A DNA stretch of 64,000 nt from Conoideocrella luteorostrata (Eukaryota; Ascomycota; Sordariomycetes; Hypocreales; Clavicipitaceae). Location of the stretch: assembly GCA_032433595.1 (NCBI GenBank), contig JASWJB010000073.1:87682-151681 (forward strand). Reading direction: 5' to 3'. Shown here piece after piece: positions 12,019-23,900 of the stretch. The translations under genes were made by a program, and so were the position numbers. Each line of letters starts with the position of its first letter. The stretch's first letter is position 1. Below the pieces are notes generated by a model, which saw nothing but the letters and a program-made list of their open reading frames with translations, was not told the DNA's origin and searched no databases.

Positions 12019-15000
12019 TTGGCAGTCGAAACGGCGAGGAGAATCGCCATGGCATGGCGGGCTGACGAAGTCTGGAACTGGTTGCAGACAAATGGCGTCT
12101 TATGAACATGGGCAGGGCAGCATGCCAAACAGGGCAGCAACCGCAGGGCGATGGGTGGAACCCGAGGAGTCAGGTCAGCCGCTGTAAACTCGCAACTGTA
12201 GCGCCTCCTTGTAGGGAGTGCGGAGTACGGAGCTACGGAGCACTAGTCTGCAGTCCCCAATATCAGACGCAGTCTGAAATCCCCGCAGCATCAGCGAAAA
12301 CCCAGCCATTAGCCCTTGCACGGCAGTTCCAATGGACTCCGTACGTCTTGCCACTGTTGACAACCTTGAAAAACTTCCCGTCTTGCCATCCAACCAGCTA
12401 ACGTCGAAGATTGACCCGCGCTGACACATGCGCCATCGACATGCCAGTATGGAAACTAAGATGCGCCGCATGTCTCGTCACCTTTTTCTGTCATATTTCT
12501 CGTTACTTTTGTAGCCGCTTGACATCTCACCCAATAGTTACTCTGATGTCTCAAATGTATCAAGGCGCACGGCAGCGTCCAGGAGGTTCTTTGAGTTTTA
12601 CCGGAGCCAGAGGCCTCGACGCTGCCCATGGGTTCCCTTGGGCTGTCACAAGTCCGTGAGAGCGCGTTTGCGTTCGCATGGTCATATGGACAACGTTTGC
12701 CGGCGATGTGCCTGAACTTGGCTGGCCTTTGCCATGTGGCTACACGTCGGCCAACGGCAAGCATCCATGACTACATCGTGCCACCTTTACACCACCTGTA
12801 CAAGATCCGTTGCATCATGGCCAACCGTCTCCAACAGTGGTGATTCTGTTCCATACTACGAAGTAGTCTCGACGGGTAGTGCCCCAAGCGAATGCAAGTT
12901 GGTCGTAATGTGGCAGCCGTTGAGACCTCGCATTGGACTAATTGAAGACGCTCCGATGGATATTCGCCGCTGGTTTCTGTTTCTGTCTGGGTCGTCCTGC
13001 CTTCATGCCCTCATGTCTATTTACCCTCACGACTCATCACTCACCACAGCCTCGTTCAACAGACTTCATGCATTCTGACTCCAGCACCGCCTCCGTGACA
13101 TCGAGTTTTATGCGGTCTCCAGGATTGTTTGTCTGCATGGTTCTACTCGGACAGCAAGATTGTTGGGTGACAACTTTCCGCGCATGGAAGAACGGATGCT
13201 CTAACACGACGCCACGACACGGCAGGGGACGGCACATTGACCAGTTGACGTTCCCTCCCCAAGGCAAGCAAGGGTCTCTACGCCACGAGGATCTACAGCC
13301 TACAGTGGAGACATTTTTCCAAATTCCTGAGATATTCTCCTGCTGCCACTGGATAATTCCTCCGGCACATGACCAGATGGCTGATTCGATCCCGCCTGTG
13401 GCTTTCCAACTTGATCCTTGCGAAGCAAAGATAAACACAAATGCCGGCTGGTTCGCTATGTGGCTTCCTAGCTACCAATCAATTGTATGACATGCAATAT
13501 ATCTGAACGCTCACAGAGACCCAAATGCTCCCGGTCTTGATCAGACACATCAATCCTCAATCAATTCTTCTCTGGACAGGCAGGAAGGAAGGAAATCGGT
13601 TGCAGTGCGTGTTCCGGTCTGATATTTCATTCATACAGGCACCTTATACAACTCCGTTACACATCACACCTAGTACAAGTCAAGCTCATGCAGCTCTTGT
13701 AAAAAGGACTGGCTAAACAAAGCCTCAAGTCTGTCAAGTTCGATTGTTCAACGACGTCAGCAGAACCTTTAGTGTGATATGAAATATTCCAGTCTCTTTT
13801 TTTTTGTTAAAGCCGCAATGTCATGGTCGTACATGTATCCCCGTAACCATTCCCGGTGCGTGCTGTTAGATGAATTATCAGCTAAGCTATATCCAAGCAA
13901 GCCCGGTGTGTACAATCAGTCCCCTCTTATCACCCGATATCAAACCTACTGTTGTTGAAAGAGTTAGCGACATACTACGAAGTGAGGCCGTGCAATGCTT
14001 AGCACGAAAATAAGGCCCATCACGACCAGAACATCCACGGCCTATAAATGTAATTCTAGAGACCACTCAATACCAGTGCAAAGATTTCGCTAGCCCTTTC
14101 TTCCTAAACTCATCTTGCAAAGCCTACCAACCATATCCGTAGCTGATCTGGTTCAACATGTCGCTTTGCCCCGCGCAGTCAAGATATCATCGTCACAATA
14201 CTTCATTGTGTAAGAAATACATGCCTTAGCCACCCAGGTAGGAAGGTACCCAAGTGCTCGGTACGTAAGTGCTCGGGTACGTACGTAGTAGCTGGTAACA
14301 AAACACGCAATCCCCTGCCTCCTCCGTCACAGATCCTAAAACCTCCGCATGCAATGCAATGCCCGAAATGCAAGTGCTCGATCAAGCACAATCACCACCA
14401 ACTCAGTACTTGACTCAACTAACCAGCGGGCGCAGCCATTGGGGCGTATACGAAGGTTGGCAGGTATAGAGCATAAGCGGAGCCGCAGGCAAACATAGCA
14501 CAGGTTAACCCATTCACATCCATCCACGTCAATCTTATGTCTTCCATCACGACGAACACTTCCGATGCGCCACGTCCTATCACATTCGCGACACTCTTGG
14601 ATCCACACCACTATGAATTAGCCTGTTAATTTTTCCATGTTATACGCATGTTCCAACTACTCCACGGGCACCAGTTTGACCTGTGTGTCTAGCTCCTTAT
14701 ACAAGAAGGGCATCGTCTTCACTAGCAGGAAACATGGCCGACAGCCACGGCTAGTCGTCTTATCTCCCTCCTTTACCTTCCTATTTCTAACCGTTGAAAA
14801 GGCTGATACCGGCTGAAATATTCGGCAAAACTAATTGTAAAGGACACCGGAGAAACTACGTACGTGGCTCGGCTGCTTGGTTCACAAGTTGGTTGTCAGG
14901 CCTCTAGAATGGCAGGCGAATACCAAAGTCCACCGCCATCTTTTACCGTGTTCGGAAACAGTCCTCCATCACGCTCCACTGCCTCAATGAGCTAGCATGC

Positions 15001-16449
15001 GGCTGTACAATACAGTAGGGAGGCCTGTCATCCGCCGAGCGATGCCTGACAGGATAACTCTTCACATGGCTAATGCTCCGAATTCTGCTCAAAACGAGGA
15101 CTCTGTGCGTGCGCCCGCCTTATCTCGGAAACTGTTGACAAGCGTCGGCTCATTCGCCCGACATGCAACAACAGCCTCGTCGTCCCTTCTCTCGCTTCCA
15201 TACAGCATTCAACGACTCCCTGTTGGCTCATGCCGATGATAGAAGCATATGCCTGCTTCCCGCCCTCCTGTCTGACCCTGCAAGTCGCCCTCCCGCTTCA
15301 TGTGAATGGAGATTGCTCCGGCTAGCCGACGGGGCCATGCGATCATATGCTCGTATGTAAGACAAGGTTTCGCCTGGTTGGTGCACACTGGAGGCGTCTC
15401 GGCGGCACGCTCCGTTGGGCCAGACGCCGAAAAAGGCAATGTTTACTGGTGGTGTCCTAAGCACAAAGACTGACACGCAAATTTGGCAGTTTACGCTGCA
15501 GGAAAAAATCATAAGAAATAAAAATAATAATAAAAAAAAGGGGGTGGGAGTTGGACGGATCCGGAACGGTGACTTTTGTCATTGAGCCTGCGGTTACAGC
15601 ACGTCCGTACGCTGACCTCCGCTTTGTTCTGCCCACCTCGTTGGTCCATAACTACCAGACGGCCGTGGGAAATTGAGTCTCTCATCGACTGGCTTGCTCT
15701 GCGACTTATTCTCACCGCGAACATGCCAAATCGAAGCAGGTGCAATCACAAACAGACGGCGGACGGACGCACAGTCAATCACCCAGCCCCGTTGCCAGTC
15801 AGTCGCATGTCCTTAGTCGGCTGGGGTGGCTTCACCACGCTATTTTACGCGGGCACATCTGATATCACCCTTCCGAATTCCTGGGTCTGCTGTGTTGTCC
15901 ATTGATGTTCCCTGACGTTCCCTCGACTCCCCGCAATTATGTCATGCATCGTGACTACTGATTCCTGTGCTCTCGCAGACCCTCGTTGGCATTTTCTGAA
16001 CCTGACCATCCCAAATCTCGAATGTCCCTTGCTCTCTTGTCCCCACATGTGCCCTGCTCAAGGGAGTCTGGATGGCTGTTGTCACTCCTGTGGCCGCTCA
16101 TCCGGACAAAATCTCCCACCGCTGCGTTGTCAGGGTTTATATAAGGACTTGGACCATCCAGCGCATTGTTGAGACATGGCTCCGGCAAACAGAGCTCGTC
16201 AGTCCGAGGCACCTTTTGATGCCTGACTCGCTTGACCTATGCTCCGAGGTGACTAGACGCTCCCGTGACTTGCCCATATCTTGTTTGTAAATCTTTCTTA
16301 AAGCATGCCTTATACAAACCCTCACGGCCCTTCTACGTCAGCAGACTAAGCCAAGGCCGTGTCCCTCATGCATTTTGAGCCTCTCATCTAGACACTGATT
16401 CCTGCGGGAGGGAAGTCGGAAGAGACCACACAACATTTTCTTATCCATC
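12019..16449. other. 4.4-kb intergenic stretch, no gene supported
   Basis: No frame in this stretch resembles a known protein. The longest, about 12942-13490 (+), lacks an ATG start at its listed beginning and has no family features. GCGGAGTACGGAGCTACGGAG at 12229-12249 is a cluster of the palindromic word found in the desert. A TATA-like TATATAAG occurs at 16138-16145, about 305 nt upstream of the chitinase start, and might be its core promoter. A run of short A/T-rich sequence lies at 15508-15540. Confidence 0.5.
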
Positions 16450-17818
16450 ATGAGCTCTCACTCTCACTCTCCCGCACACAAGTCGCGGATCGCATCCAGA
16501 GCGAGGATTATGAAAACCAACGCCGTATATTTCCCCAGCAGTCAAGTCTACCAAGGGTATACACCTGCCATGCTTAACTACAGCTGTATCGACCGCGTAT
16601 ATTACGCTTACGCGAGTATCGATGAGCATGGCGGTGTGTTTGTGAGTCCTCCACATGTCCCACCATTGAAGAGCCATCTATCTCATCTGAAGCTGCTTGC
16701 GCTGACTCATGTGGGCCGTGGCTCAGTTAACAGATGAGTGGGCTGATACTCAAGCGCCCGTCGATAGAGTCAAAGGTGCCTTGGGGTCTTTGATGCACCT
16801 GAAGCAAGAACACCGTCATCTTCAGGTGCTTTTGTCTATTGGGGGAGATTCTTGCTCCGATGTTTTTGCTCTCGTTGCGGCTCACGCTCTTCTCAGAGAC
16901 AACTTTGCTCGCTCTGCTCTGGGTTTGGTGGAAGCATGCGGCTTAGACGGCATCGACAGTGAGTAACCGCCGCAGCGCCCATGAGAAACTATGCTCCGCC
17001 CGAATTATCACTGACTGATGGCTGATCGATGCCTCCCGCAAATCATAGTTGCCTGGGAGTATCCTTGCAATGTTGAGCAAGGCAACCACTTTGTAGTGTT
17101 GTTAGATGCTGTTCGGTTACATTTACGCCACGATCAGCACATTCTCACCGCGTCATTGCCCGCGTCCACGGCTGTTCTCCAGTTCATTGACATAGCCGCG
17201 ACTGCGAATTACCTGGACTGCATCAACCTCATGGCCTATGATTTCTTCGGCCCCTTGTCGCCGAGAAGCGGACACCACTCTCAGCTGTATGCAATGTCTA
17301 GGGATGAGCCATCGGCGTCATCTGGCGTGGCGTACATCATGGCTCGTGGATTCCCACCCGGTGGTATTCTGTTGGGTATCCCCACGTACGGCCGCAGCTT
17401 CCTGAATGCAACAGGGCCCGGGCAGAAATTCAAGGGTGCAGGAGGTGATGGAGGCACGTTCAATTACAACGAGCTGCCTCGAAAAAATTGCAAAGAAGCT
17501 GTCGATAAGCGTCGGATCTCGGCCCACTGTGTGAGTGGTGATGGTGGCTTCGTAACGTATGACAACCCAGAAACAGTAAAGGCTAAAGCAGCCTTTGTCA
17601 AGCAAAAGGGTTTAGGTGTAAGTCTTGAATTGCATCAGGAGCATTCTTTCCAGGGAAAATAAAGGGAAGAAGAAAAAAAAGGACGGATCTGATAAGAGGA
17701 ATCATTTGCTAATATTTTTTTCAAACAGGGATTGTTTTATTGGAATGGACCAGCAGATTCTAACGAAAAGTCGAGAAGCCTCATCGCGGCGGGGTTCCGC
17801 TCATTGCATACATCATGA
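16450..17818 (+). CDS. GH18 chitinase homologue with altered catalytic motif
   Basis: Four exons, 16450-16641, 16727-16958, 17049-17617 and 17729-17818, give 360 residues; introns are 85, 90 and 111 nt. GH18 hallmarks are present: NAVYFPSSQVYQGYTP at the N-terminus, the SxGG-type LLSIGG (101-104), the catalytic region LDGIDIAWEYP (137-147), INLMAYDFFG, GIPTYGRSF and the C-terminal GLFYWNGPAD. The catalytic signature DxxDxDxE reads D138xxD141xA143xE145, so the acid E is kept but the middle Asp of the DxD pair is Ala. That Asp normally positions the substrate N-acetyl group, so activity is expected to be weak or lost. The A codon sits just after an exon junction, but the splice is unambiguous. 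No signal peptide is seen. The function of an intact family member would be hydrolysis of chitin beta-1,4 bonds. Confidence 0.85.
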
Positions 17819-18032
17819 TTCACGAAGCATACGAACACAGTGGGTTGCGCAACTACATAGAAATACTAAAGTAGAGACACGACAAAGACTATGTACTTGG
17901 GAGAACTGTTATTCCTGCATCTGCGAGAGTAACATTGTGGTTGGAGCCATGTGCCAGATCCTAAAACCCCAGTTCACTTGCCCATACATCTAGTAGCCGA
18001 TATCAACAGAAAACCCTTTATTCCGCTGCGTG

Positions 18033-21000
18033 TCAGGATGACCATGCATAGCACCATTCCCTGAAATGATCCCACAGCTTGTCCCCCAGCTTGTACCCAT
18101 AGATATTCCAAAGTTGCATACCATCATCGAGCGTAGTGTAGAGCTGGTAGTTTACCCCGCTTTCTTCAATAGACGCTGTTCGTACTCCACCTGGTTGATT
18201 AATGATGCAAGAGCGAACACCAGCATTGCTCTCAAAATGCAAAGTCAGCTGCTCAGAAAAGCTACGAAACAGTAATTCGCCATATAGCCACTTCAGAACT
18301 TGATGGTTGAGGAAGGCAATGCTAGTAGACTTGGTTAATGGTTCGGATTCCAGCAGCAAGCCCATAGCTTCAAAGATTTTGTCTAACAAGTTTGACTGGC
18401 CCTGTAAGGCTCCGGTCGTGTGATATGGGACGTCTGGGTCTTCGTCCTGGAGCAGCGTTATTATGCCCGCAATAGCTGTGTTCGATAAGTTTAATTGGCT
18501 GTTTAAGACTTTAGCTGTGTTATTTCGGATGCGGAGGTCTTTATTCTGCAGCAGGGCCAGCAAGCCTCTGACAGCTGAGTCTGATACGTTTAATTGGCTA
18601 TTTAAGGCTTAGCTGCGTCTGATCGAATGTCTAAGTCTTCGTCCTCGTCTTGGAGCAGCGCTATTATATTCATTATAGTTGTTTCTGGCAAGTTCGACTG
18701 ACTGCGTAAGGCGTCAGCTGCGGAAGATCGAACTTCTGGGTCTTCATTCTTGTCCTGGAACATGACTAGTATGTCCTTAATAATTGCATTCGATAGATTT
18801 GACTGGTTGCCTAAGGCTATAACTGCACAAGATCGGACCTGCCTCATCTTATCTCGGAGAAGCGCTACCAAGCCAGCGATAGCTGTGTTAGATAGGTTCG
18901 ACTAGCTGCCAAGGGCTTTAGCTGCACAATATCGAGTATGCGGAACATTGTCCTGAAGCAGCGCTATTACGCCCGCGATGACAGTATCTAATAAATTAGA
19001 CTGACTGCATAAAGCTATAGTTGCGGAAAATCGGACATGTGAACCTTTATCCTGGAACAGCGCCGTCACGCCAGCTACCGATGCGTCTGATAAAATTATC
19101 TGGACCCCGAGGGCTCTGGCTGCGGAACATTGTATGTCTTCAATCTCTATGCTGGAGCAACGCAGTTAAGGCTGCAATAGACATATCTGATAGGTTTGCC
19201 CGGCCGTCTAGAGCTTCAGCTGCGCCAGATCGGACAAGTGAGTCGTTATGCTGAAACAGCGCAAGTATGCCCGCCATGGCCGCGTCTGATTAATTCAACT
19301 GGTCACTCAAGGCCATAGCTGCGGAGTATCGAACGTGTGAGACTTCATCCTGAAACAGCGTAATTATGCCTGCGACAGCTACGTCTGATAATTTCAATTG
19401 TCCGCTCAAGGCTCCAGCTGCGGAGTTTCGGACATCTGTTTCTTTATGCTGGAGAAGCGCCGTTAAGCCCGCAACGCCGTGTCGGATAAGCTCCATTGGC
19501 CGCGCAAGACTTCAACCGCGGAAGATCGAACATGGTGGTTTTCATGCTGGAGCAGAGCCGTGAGAACAACAATGGTCTTTTCTGACAAGTGAGTATGCCG
19601 GCGCTTTATTGCATTCAAAAACACATTCGTTCCACTGCCAGAGTCAGCTTTTAAGGCTGCGAGTATGGGCTCCTCTGGACATTATGATTCTCTTGCTAAT
19701 CCTGAGATTCCTGTTGAGCTAAGTTCAAACAGAAGCCACTGTGATAGCTTTGCTTCCCAATGTTTTCGGAACGGTAGGTCGCTTGATATTTCACTCATGC
19801 AATACATGATAAGTCTTTGATGCGTAGGACCCAAAAGGTCGAGGGGCTCCTTCTCGATAGAGTCAATAAGCAGGTTTGCCTGCCCAGCTGAGTCCAGAAG
19901 GTCTGCAGCAAAGTGCCAAAAGACGTCGTATCGTGCCGTGTATTTATTTTCGCAGAGAAACCCCGCAGGGATGCTCGTCATTATCTTTATCTCTTTATAG
20001 TTCAGTGTAAGAAATTGGAGCTGCCCTTCCTGATCCAGCCACTGCCACACATAGTATCGTGCCGCAAAATACTCTTGAAAGGTTAAATGTATAAAGTGGT
20101 AGTTTTGGTTGCAGTATTTTGATGATCGATCTGATGTTCGTAGGAAGGAGAGATATGGCAACGTATTATCAAGCAAGAGACTGGGCGGAAAACAGTCTGA
20201 TATCTCGTCTAAGTGTTGCGACGTAAAGTCTATTACATCGCTTTGTAGCCCCGTAAATGCAAGGCTCTCGATGAATTCCATTCCATCCTTCACGAGTCTT
20301 TCAACATTCTGTTTGCTAGCCATTCGTATTTCGTCGTTGACCAACTCCTTGTCGAAGTGTTTCTTCTCTAATCGCAAGACATCTTTCTTCCACAATTTTA
20401 GCTCGATAAGTTTATACATGCCGGTCATGGTATCTGGTACACTTCTGGATTTTGGATCCATAACTTTGTACGTGCTGGAAATGGTGTTCAGTTCATCTTC
20501 GGCTTTAAGCTCATCCCAGGTGTAGCAAAGCGCATCCAGTTGAATCAGGATGCGCACGAGACCTTGAATAAGCCAGTGGTTTTGAAGGAAGGAGTGGATT
20601 TCATCAACAGTTTTTGGGTTAGTTTGGGGTGTTTCCAGATGTATAAATGTCTTCTCAATTTACTCCGTCACTTGGTGAGAGTATAATCCGATCGTTTCTA
20701 ATTCAAGGTGGACAGTGTGGCGGCGGATGGGCGAGATGTAATAATAACATTAGGCTGGTTCAGGAGCTGCAGTAGAAAACGAGACCTGTAATTGTCGTGA
20801 TTCCACTCTCTAGATACTGCATCTAGACCATCGAGGATAAACAGGGTTCTTCTGCCTTTTGTCCCGTCTAACTCCTGCCATAGTTGTTTAGCGAGACTGT
20901 GGTAATCCGAGTGCTGATGAAAGTACTCATGGTAGAATAGATCCTCTAGGTTCCACCCCTCGATAAGTTGTATTTTCAGCCTCCTGAAAGGCACCCAAAG

Positions 21001-22457
21001 CACGCGGTCGAACAGCTCTTTCCATCTGTTGGCGTGGACGAAGTCATAGACCATCCTCTTGCATAACGTTGTCTTCCCAACTCCGGCTCGTCCTCGAATG
21101 GAGATTCTGTTCGGTACTATCTCGTGGCCATTGAGTTTCTTGCGTAGGCTAAAGACTGTCGCCAAGTCAACTTGCACTGTCTTACCAGAGTCTCAACCTT
21201 CTGTCGAGCGAACACTGAAAAGGGAGAGGAACACTCCGCGCTACTTAAGCTACCAACAATTTCGCCAGGCTTGTCCACAATAGCAAGATTGACATAGCAC
21301 TGCTCCATAGGCAGAGGCTCCCCCGAGAGTCGTTCAATTTTAAGCCTTTCCTTGGTATAGTGTTCGTCGCGTATACAATCGTCCGCTCTTTTCAGTAATG
21401 TCCCTTGGCAAATTATCTTGAGATATTGTTGGAGCTTCCCCGCCACTTTCTGATAGTCCGGATCTTCAGGGCCTCAAAACCTATTCGTCGTTATATGAGG
21501 TCGATCAAGTGGCAAAGGATCCGGAACCATCTGCAAAGTCGCAGAAGATTTATCGACGAGCTATAACGGTCAGCAATCTCCGCCCTGTAATGAACGAAGG
21601 GGCGGAATGGAAAGGAGTATGGACGGTAGGACTTTTAGGCTCTTACCTGTTTTGATGAGATTGGAAGGTAACGGAAAACTTTATGATAAAGGTTCGTCTG
21701 GCCCGTCTCGTCGAAAGTCATTACTAGATCGAGATAATCATTTCGACACAACTGAGTGAAGCTACGTGCAAGCTCGTCGACATCAAAGGTGGGTTGTTCT
21801 ACGGCCTTGAGCATCTTGTTGACTTCTTGGCCTCGAATGGCAACCCAGGCTTTTAGGCCAGGTACTGCCCAGTTGACAAGATCTTGAAACGAAGCGTCTC
21901 CAAAGGGAGTTGCAAGGAAAACAATGGCGCGTGTAGCTTTTCTGATAGGCAGATAGTTGTGATCAGCTATCACGAGAGCCTTCATCAGAATGATGCCGCC
22001 TAGACATGACGCAATAAAGAGAATCGGCCGGTCTCTTCCTCTTAGGTTGGCGTTCGTTGCCGAGGGCCGTCTTTCGATCCCGTCCAGCAAGAGCCGAGCC
22101 AACTCCTCAATCTCCTTCTGGATCAAGTCCGATCGCTCAAACAGATCAGACGGCCAGTCGCATGTGAAGATGCGAGCTCGTTCAGCTATGTTTGGAGGCA
22201 TGTTCTTGTCGGCAAGCCAGTTGACGCCATCATTTGAACTTTGGACCCGGGTTTGGACTTCCAAATCCATGTGTCTGGCGACTTCGTGTCGAGGCCATGG
22301 ATAGCAATGATATCAACGTCAGTCTCGTCGTCGGTCTCGTCGTCAAGCTACAAGGCGGGTGAATCTGAATTAGACTAACACCGTTGCCATGAGCCGTTTC
22401 CGGTGGGGAGTTTTGGCGGAAAGAACGACCCCAACGTCGTCCAAACTGTGCAGCCAT
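18033..22457 (-). pseudogene. Decayed STAND/NLR gene: alpha/beta-hydrolase, NACHT, HEAT repeats
   Basis: Read on the minus strand, the pieces line up in the order of a fungal NLR-like protein. First is an alpha/beta-hydrolase-like domain: DIIAIHGLDTKSPDTW near 22300, ARIFTCDWPSDLF, and the elbow FIASCLGGI near 22000. Next is a linker (KIERLSGEPLPMEQCYVNLA). Then a NACHT NTPase follows, with Walker A GRAGVGKTTL near 21090, Walker B TLFILDGLDA near 20840 and IITSRPSA. A helical winged part with HFIHLTFQEYFAARYY is followed by twelve HEAT-like repeats and a C-terminal end domain. The frame is broken many times: shifts near 22350, 22250, 21180, 20700, 19475, 19150 and 18605, and stops at 21474, 20660, 19682, 19290 and 18902. 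No combination of introns restores it. Intact members are STAND receptors linked to non-self recognition in fungi; this copy is very probably non-functional. Confidence 0.85.
18387..19586 (-). repeat. Twelve tandem 33-codon HEAT-like repeats (99-nt period)
   Basis: The 1,200-nt block of the pseudogene encodes twelve related units, each starting S(D/N)-x-x-(V/I)-A-G and continuing with ALLQ(D/H)-x-x-x-x-VR-x-x-AA-x-AL-x-x-Q-x-x-L. Units nine and ten carry two extra residues each (an EDE/NED insertion), so 12 x 99 + 12 equals the observed length. The units are related but not identical. Tandem repeats like this are typical of the ligand-sensing end of fungal STAND proteins. Stops or frame changes fall in units 2, 3, 5, 7 and 10. 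Confidence 0.85.
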
Positions 22458-23900
22458 AGATCTGCCCTATATTAAACAGACAACAACGACAAATTATGGA
22501 AAATACGTCAATGATCAAAATCACCAGGGCCAGTTTATTCTTGCCCGGATGCAAGTGCAAAAAAATGTTTGGTTTGGTTTTGGCGCAGGGGTAGATTGCA
22601 TCTGAAAAATGCTCGGTCAGCCGTGGCCGGCCTTGGGCTGCGGCCAAGGTTCGGGTGTCACAGTCACCTTGCAAACGGTCATCCCTAGCCAGGGTAATGG
22701 CAAACGAGGTTCGCGTTTCCAGTCAAATTGCGTGTGGGTGAAACCTGAGATATTCTCCCCTGATGAACACGTCACGCCCAATCCATCGCAAGCAGGCAGG
22801 GCCTTTTCCCAACATCTAGGGTTCTCATGTTCTTGAAGCAAATCCCACGTTCCCTGCTAACTTAGCTGCTCAAATCACATTTTGCCATTTATCTCCAGGC
22901 CTATCGAGCCGAGTACACTTGATAACAGACTCCGCCATTGCGCAGCGCAATTTCTACTTCCTTCTTGAGCGCCTAAGTAAGCTAAGTACATAGGTAGGTA
23001 TTTATTTGATTACCTCTTCAGCGTCATCATAGAGACAGTACCTGCTCGTTCCTCTACCCTTCCGATAACATATGTATCTCCATGGTCTCGTCAGACAACT
23101 TTGCTGCGTCGCCACGTCAACATCGGCCGAATGAAGCCATTGCCCACATGTGGCGCGACGCAGCAGGATGCAGTGTTGTTGACCTTGCAGAAAGACCACA
23201 CGCAAAACAAGCACGTCTGTGGTCGCCTTCATTTGCTGTCAATGAAACCTACGAGCCCGTCATTTCCTCTGCGCGCCAGAAAATCTGTGGTTTACTCAGC
23301 CGCTTATGGTTCGTCGCTTCCATCTCCAGCTGTAGAAGATTCCCATTCCCCGTCATTAGCTCCTCTCCATCTAAGAACTACCGGGGGGAACGGTGTCTGG
23401 TTTTGTGTAACCTCATCAGAACAGAATAAGTACTTAGTTAATAGGTCATCCGGCGTAATATTGGTCGCTCGGCGGGCCGGTCAGTTAGCGAGTCTATGTA
23501 CTCCGTAAGGGCCATCTGCTGCAGACCTTGGCACGTGTCGATAAGATAAGCGTCGGCGCAGGCGTCTCGGCCGATGGGCAGCTTGCCTCACTGTAGCGGC
23601 AGACATGTCACCACACTCGACATAACTCAACTGCAGTCCAAGTCCACTCCAACTTCAGAGTTTGTCTCTGCATAGTGCGCAAATACCAAAAGAGTACAGT
23701 TACCAGACGAAGTGACCAGATATTTTGCCCGCCGTCCATCGCCCGTGTGATAGTCCCGAAGATGTAGTCCTGTTTCAACATTCCGCATCACGACCTTGTT
23801 AAGCTCGTCTGTCGTTGAGCTTCCAAGACTCCAACCATCAACTACACCTCATACCAGCAACCATCATTCTCACCGAGTAAAACACCTCTATCCCACAAGA
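22458..23900. other. Intergenic between NLR pseudogene and next gene
   Basis: No frame here resembles a known protein. It probably holds the promoter and leader of the gene starting at 23901, and the remains of the pseudogene promoter. A CTCCGTAAG copy of the dispersed word is near 23500. Confidence 0.5.

Noticed and set aside
12942..13490. Plus-strand frame of 182 codons in the 4.4-kb gap
   Set aside because: No ATG at the frame start, no recognisable domain, no matching splice partners.
18033..22457. Explaining the broken NLR frame by introns
   Set aside because: One site (GTAAGA near 21650) could be an intron donor, but the other frame changes lie within conserved blocks or repeats with no GT/AG pair at sensible distance, and stops occur inside repeats.
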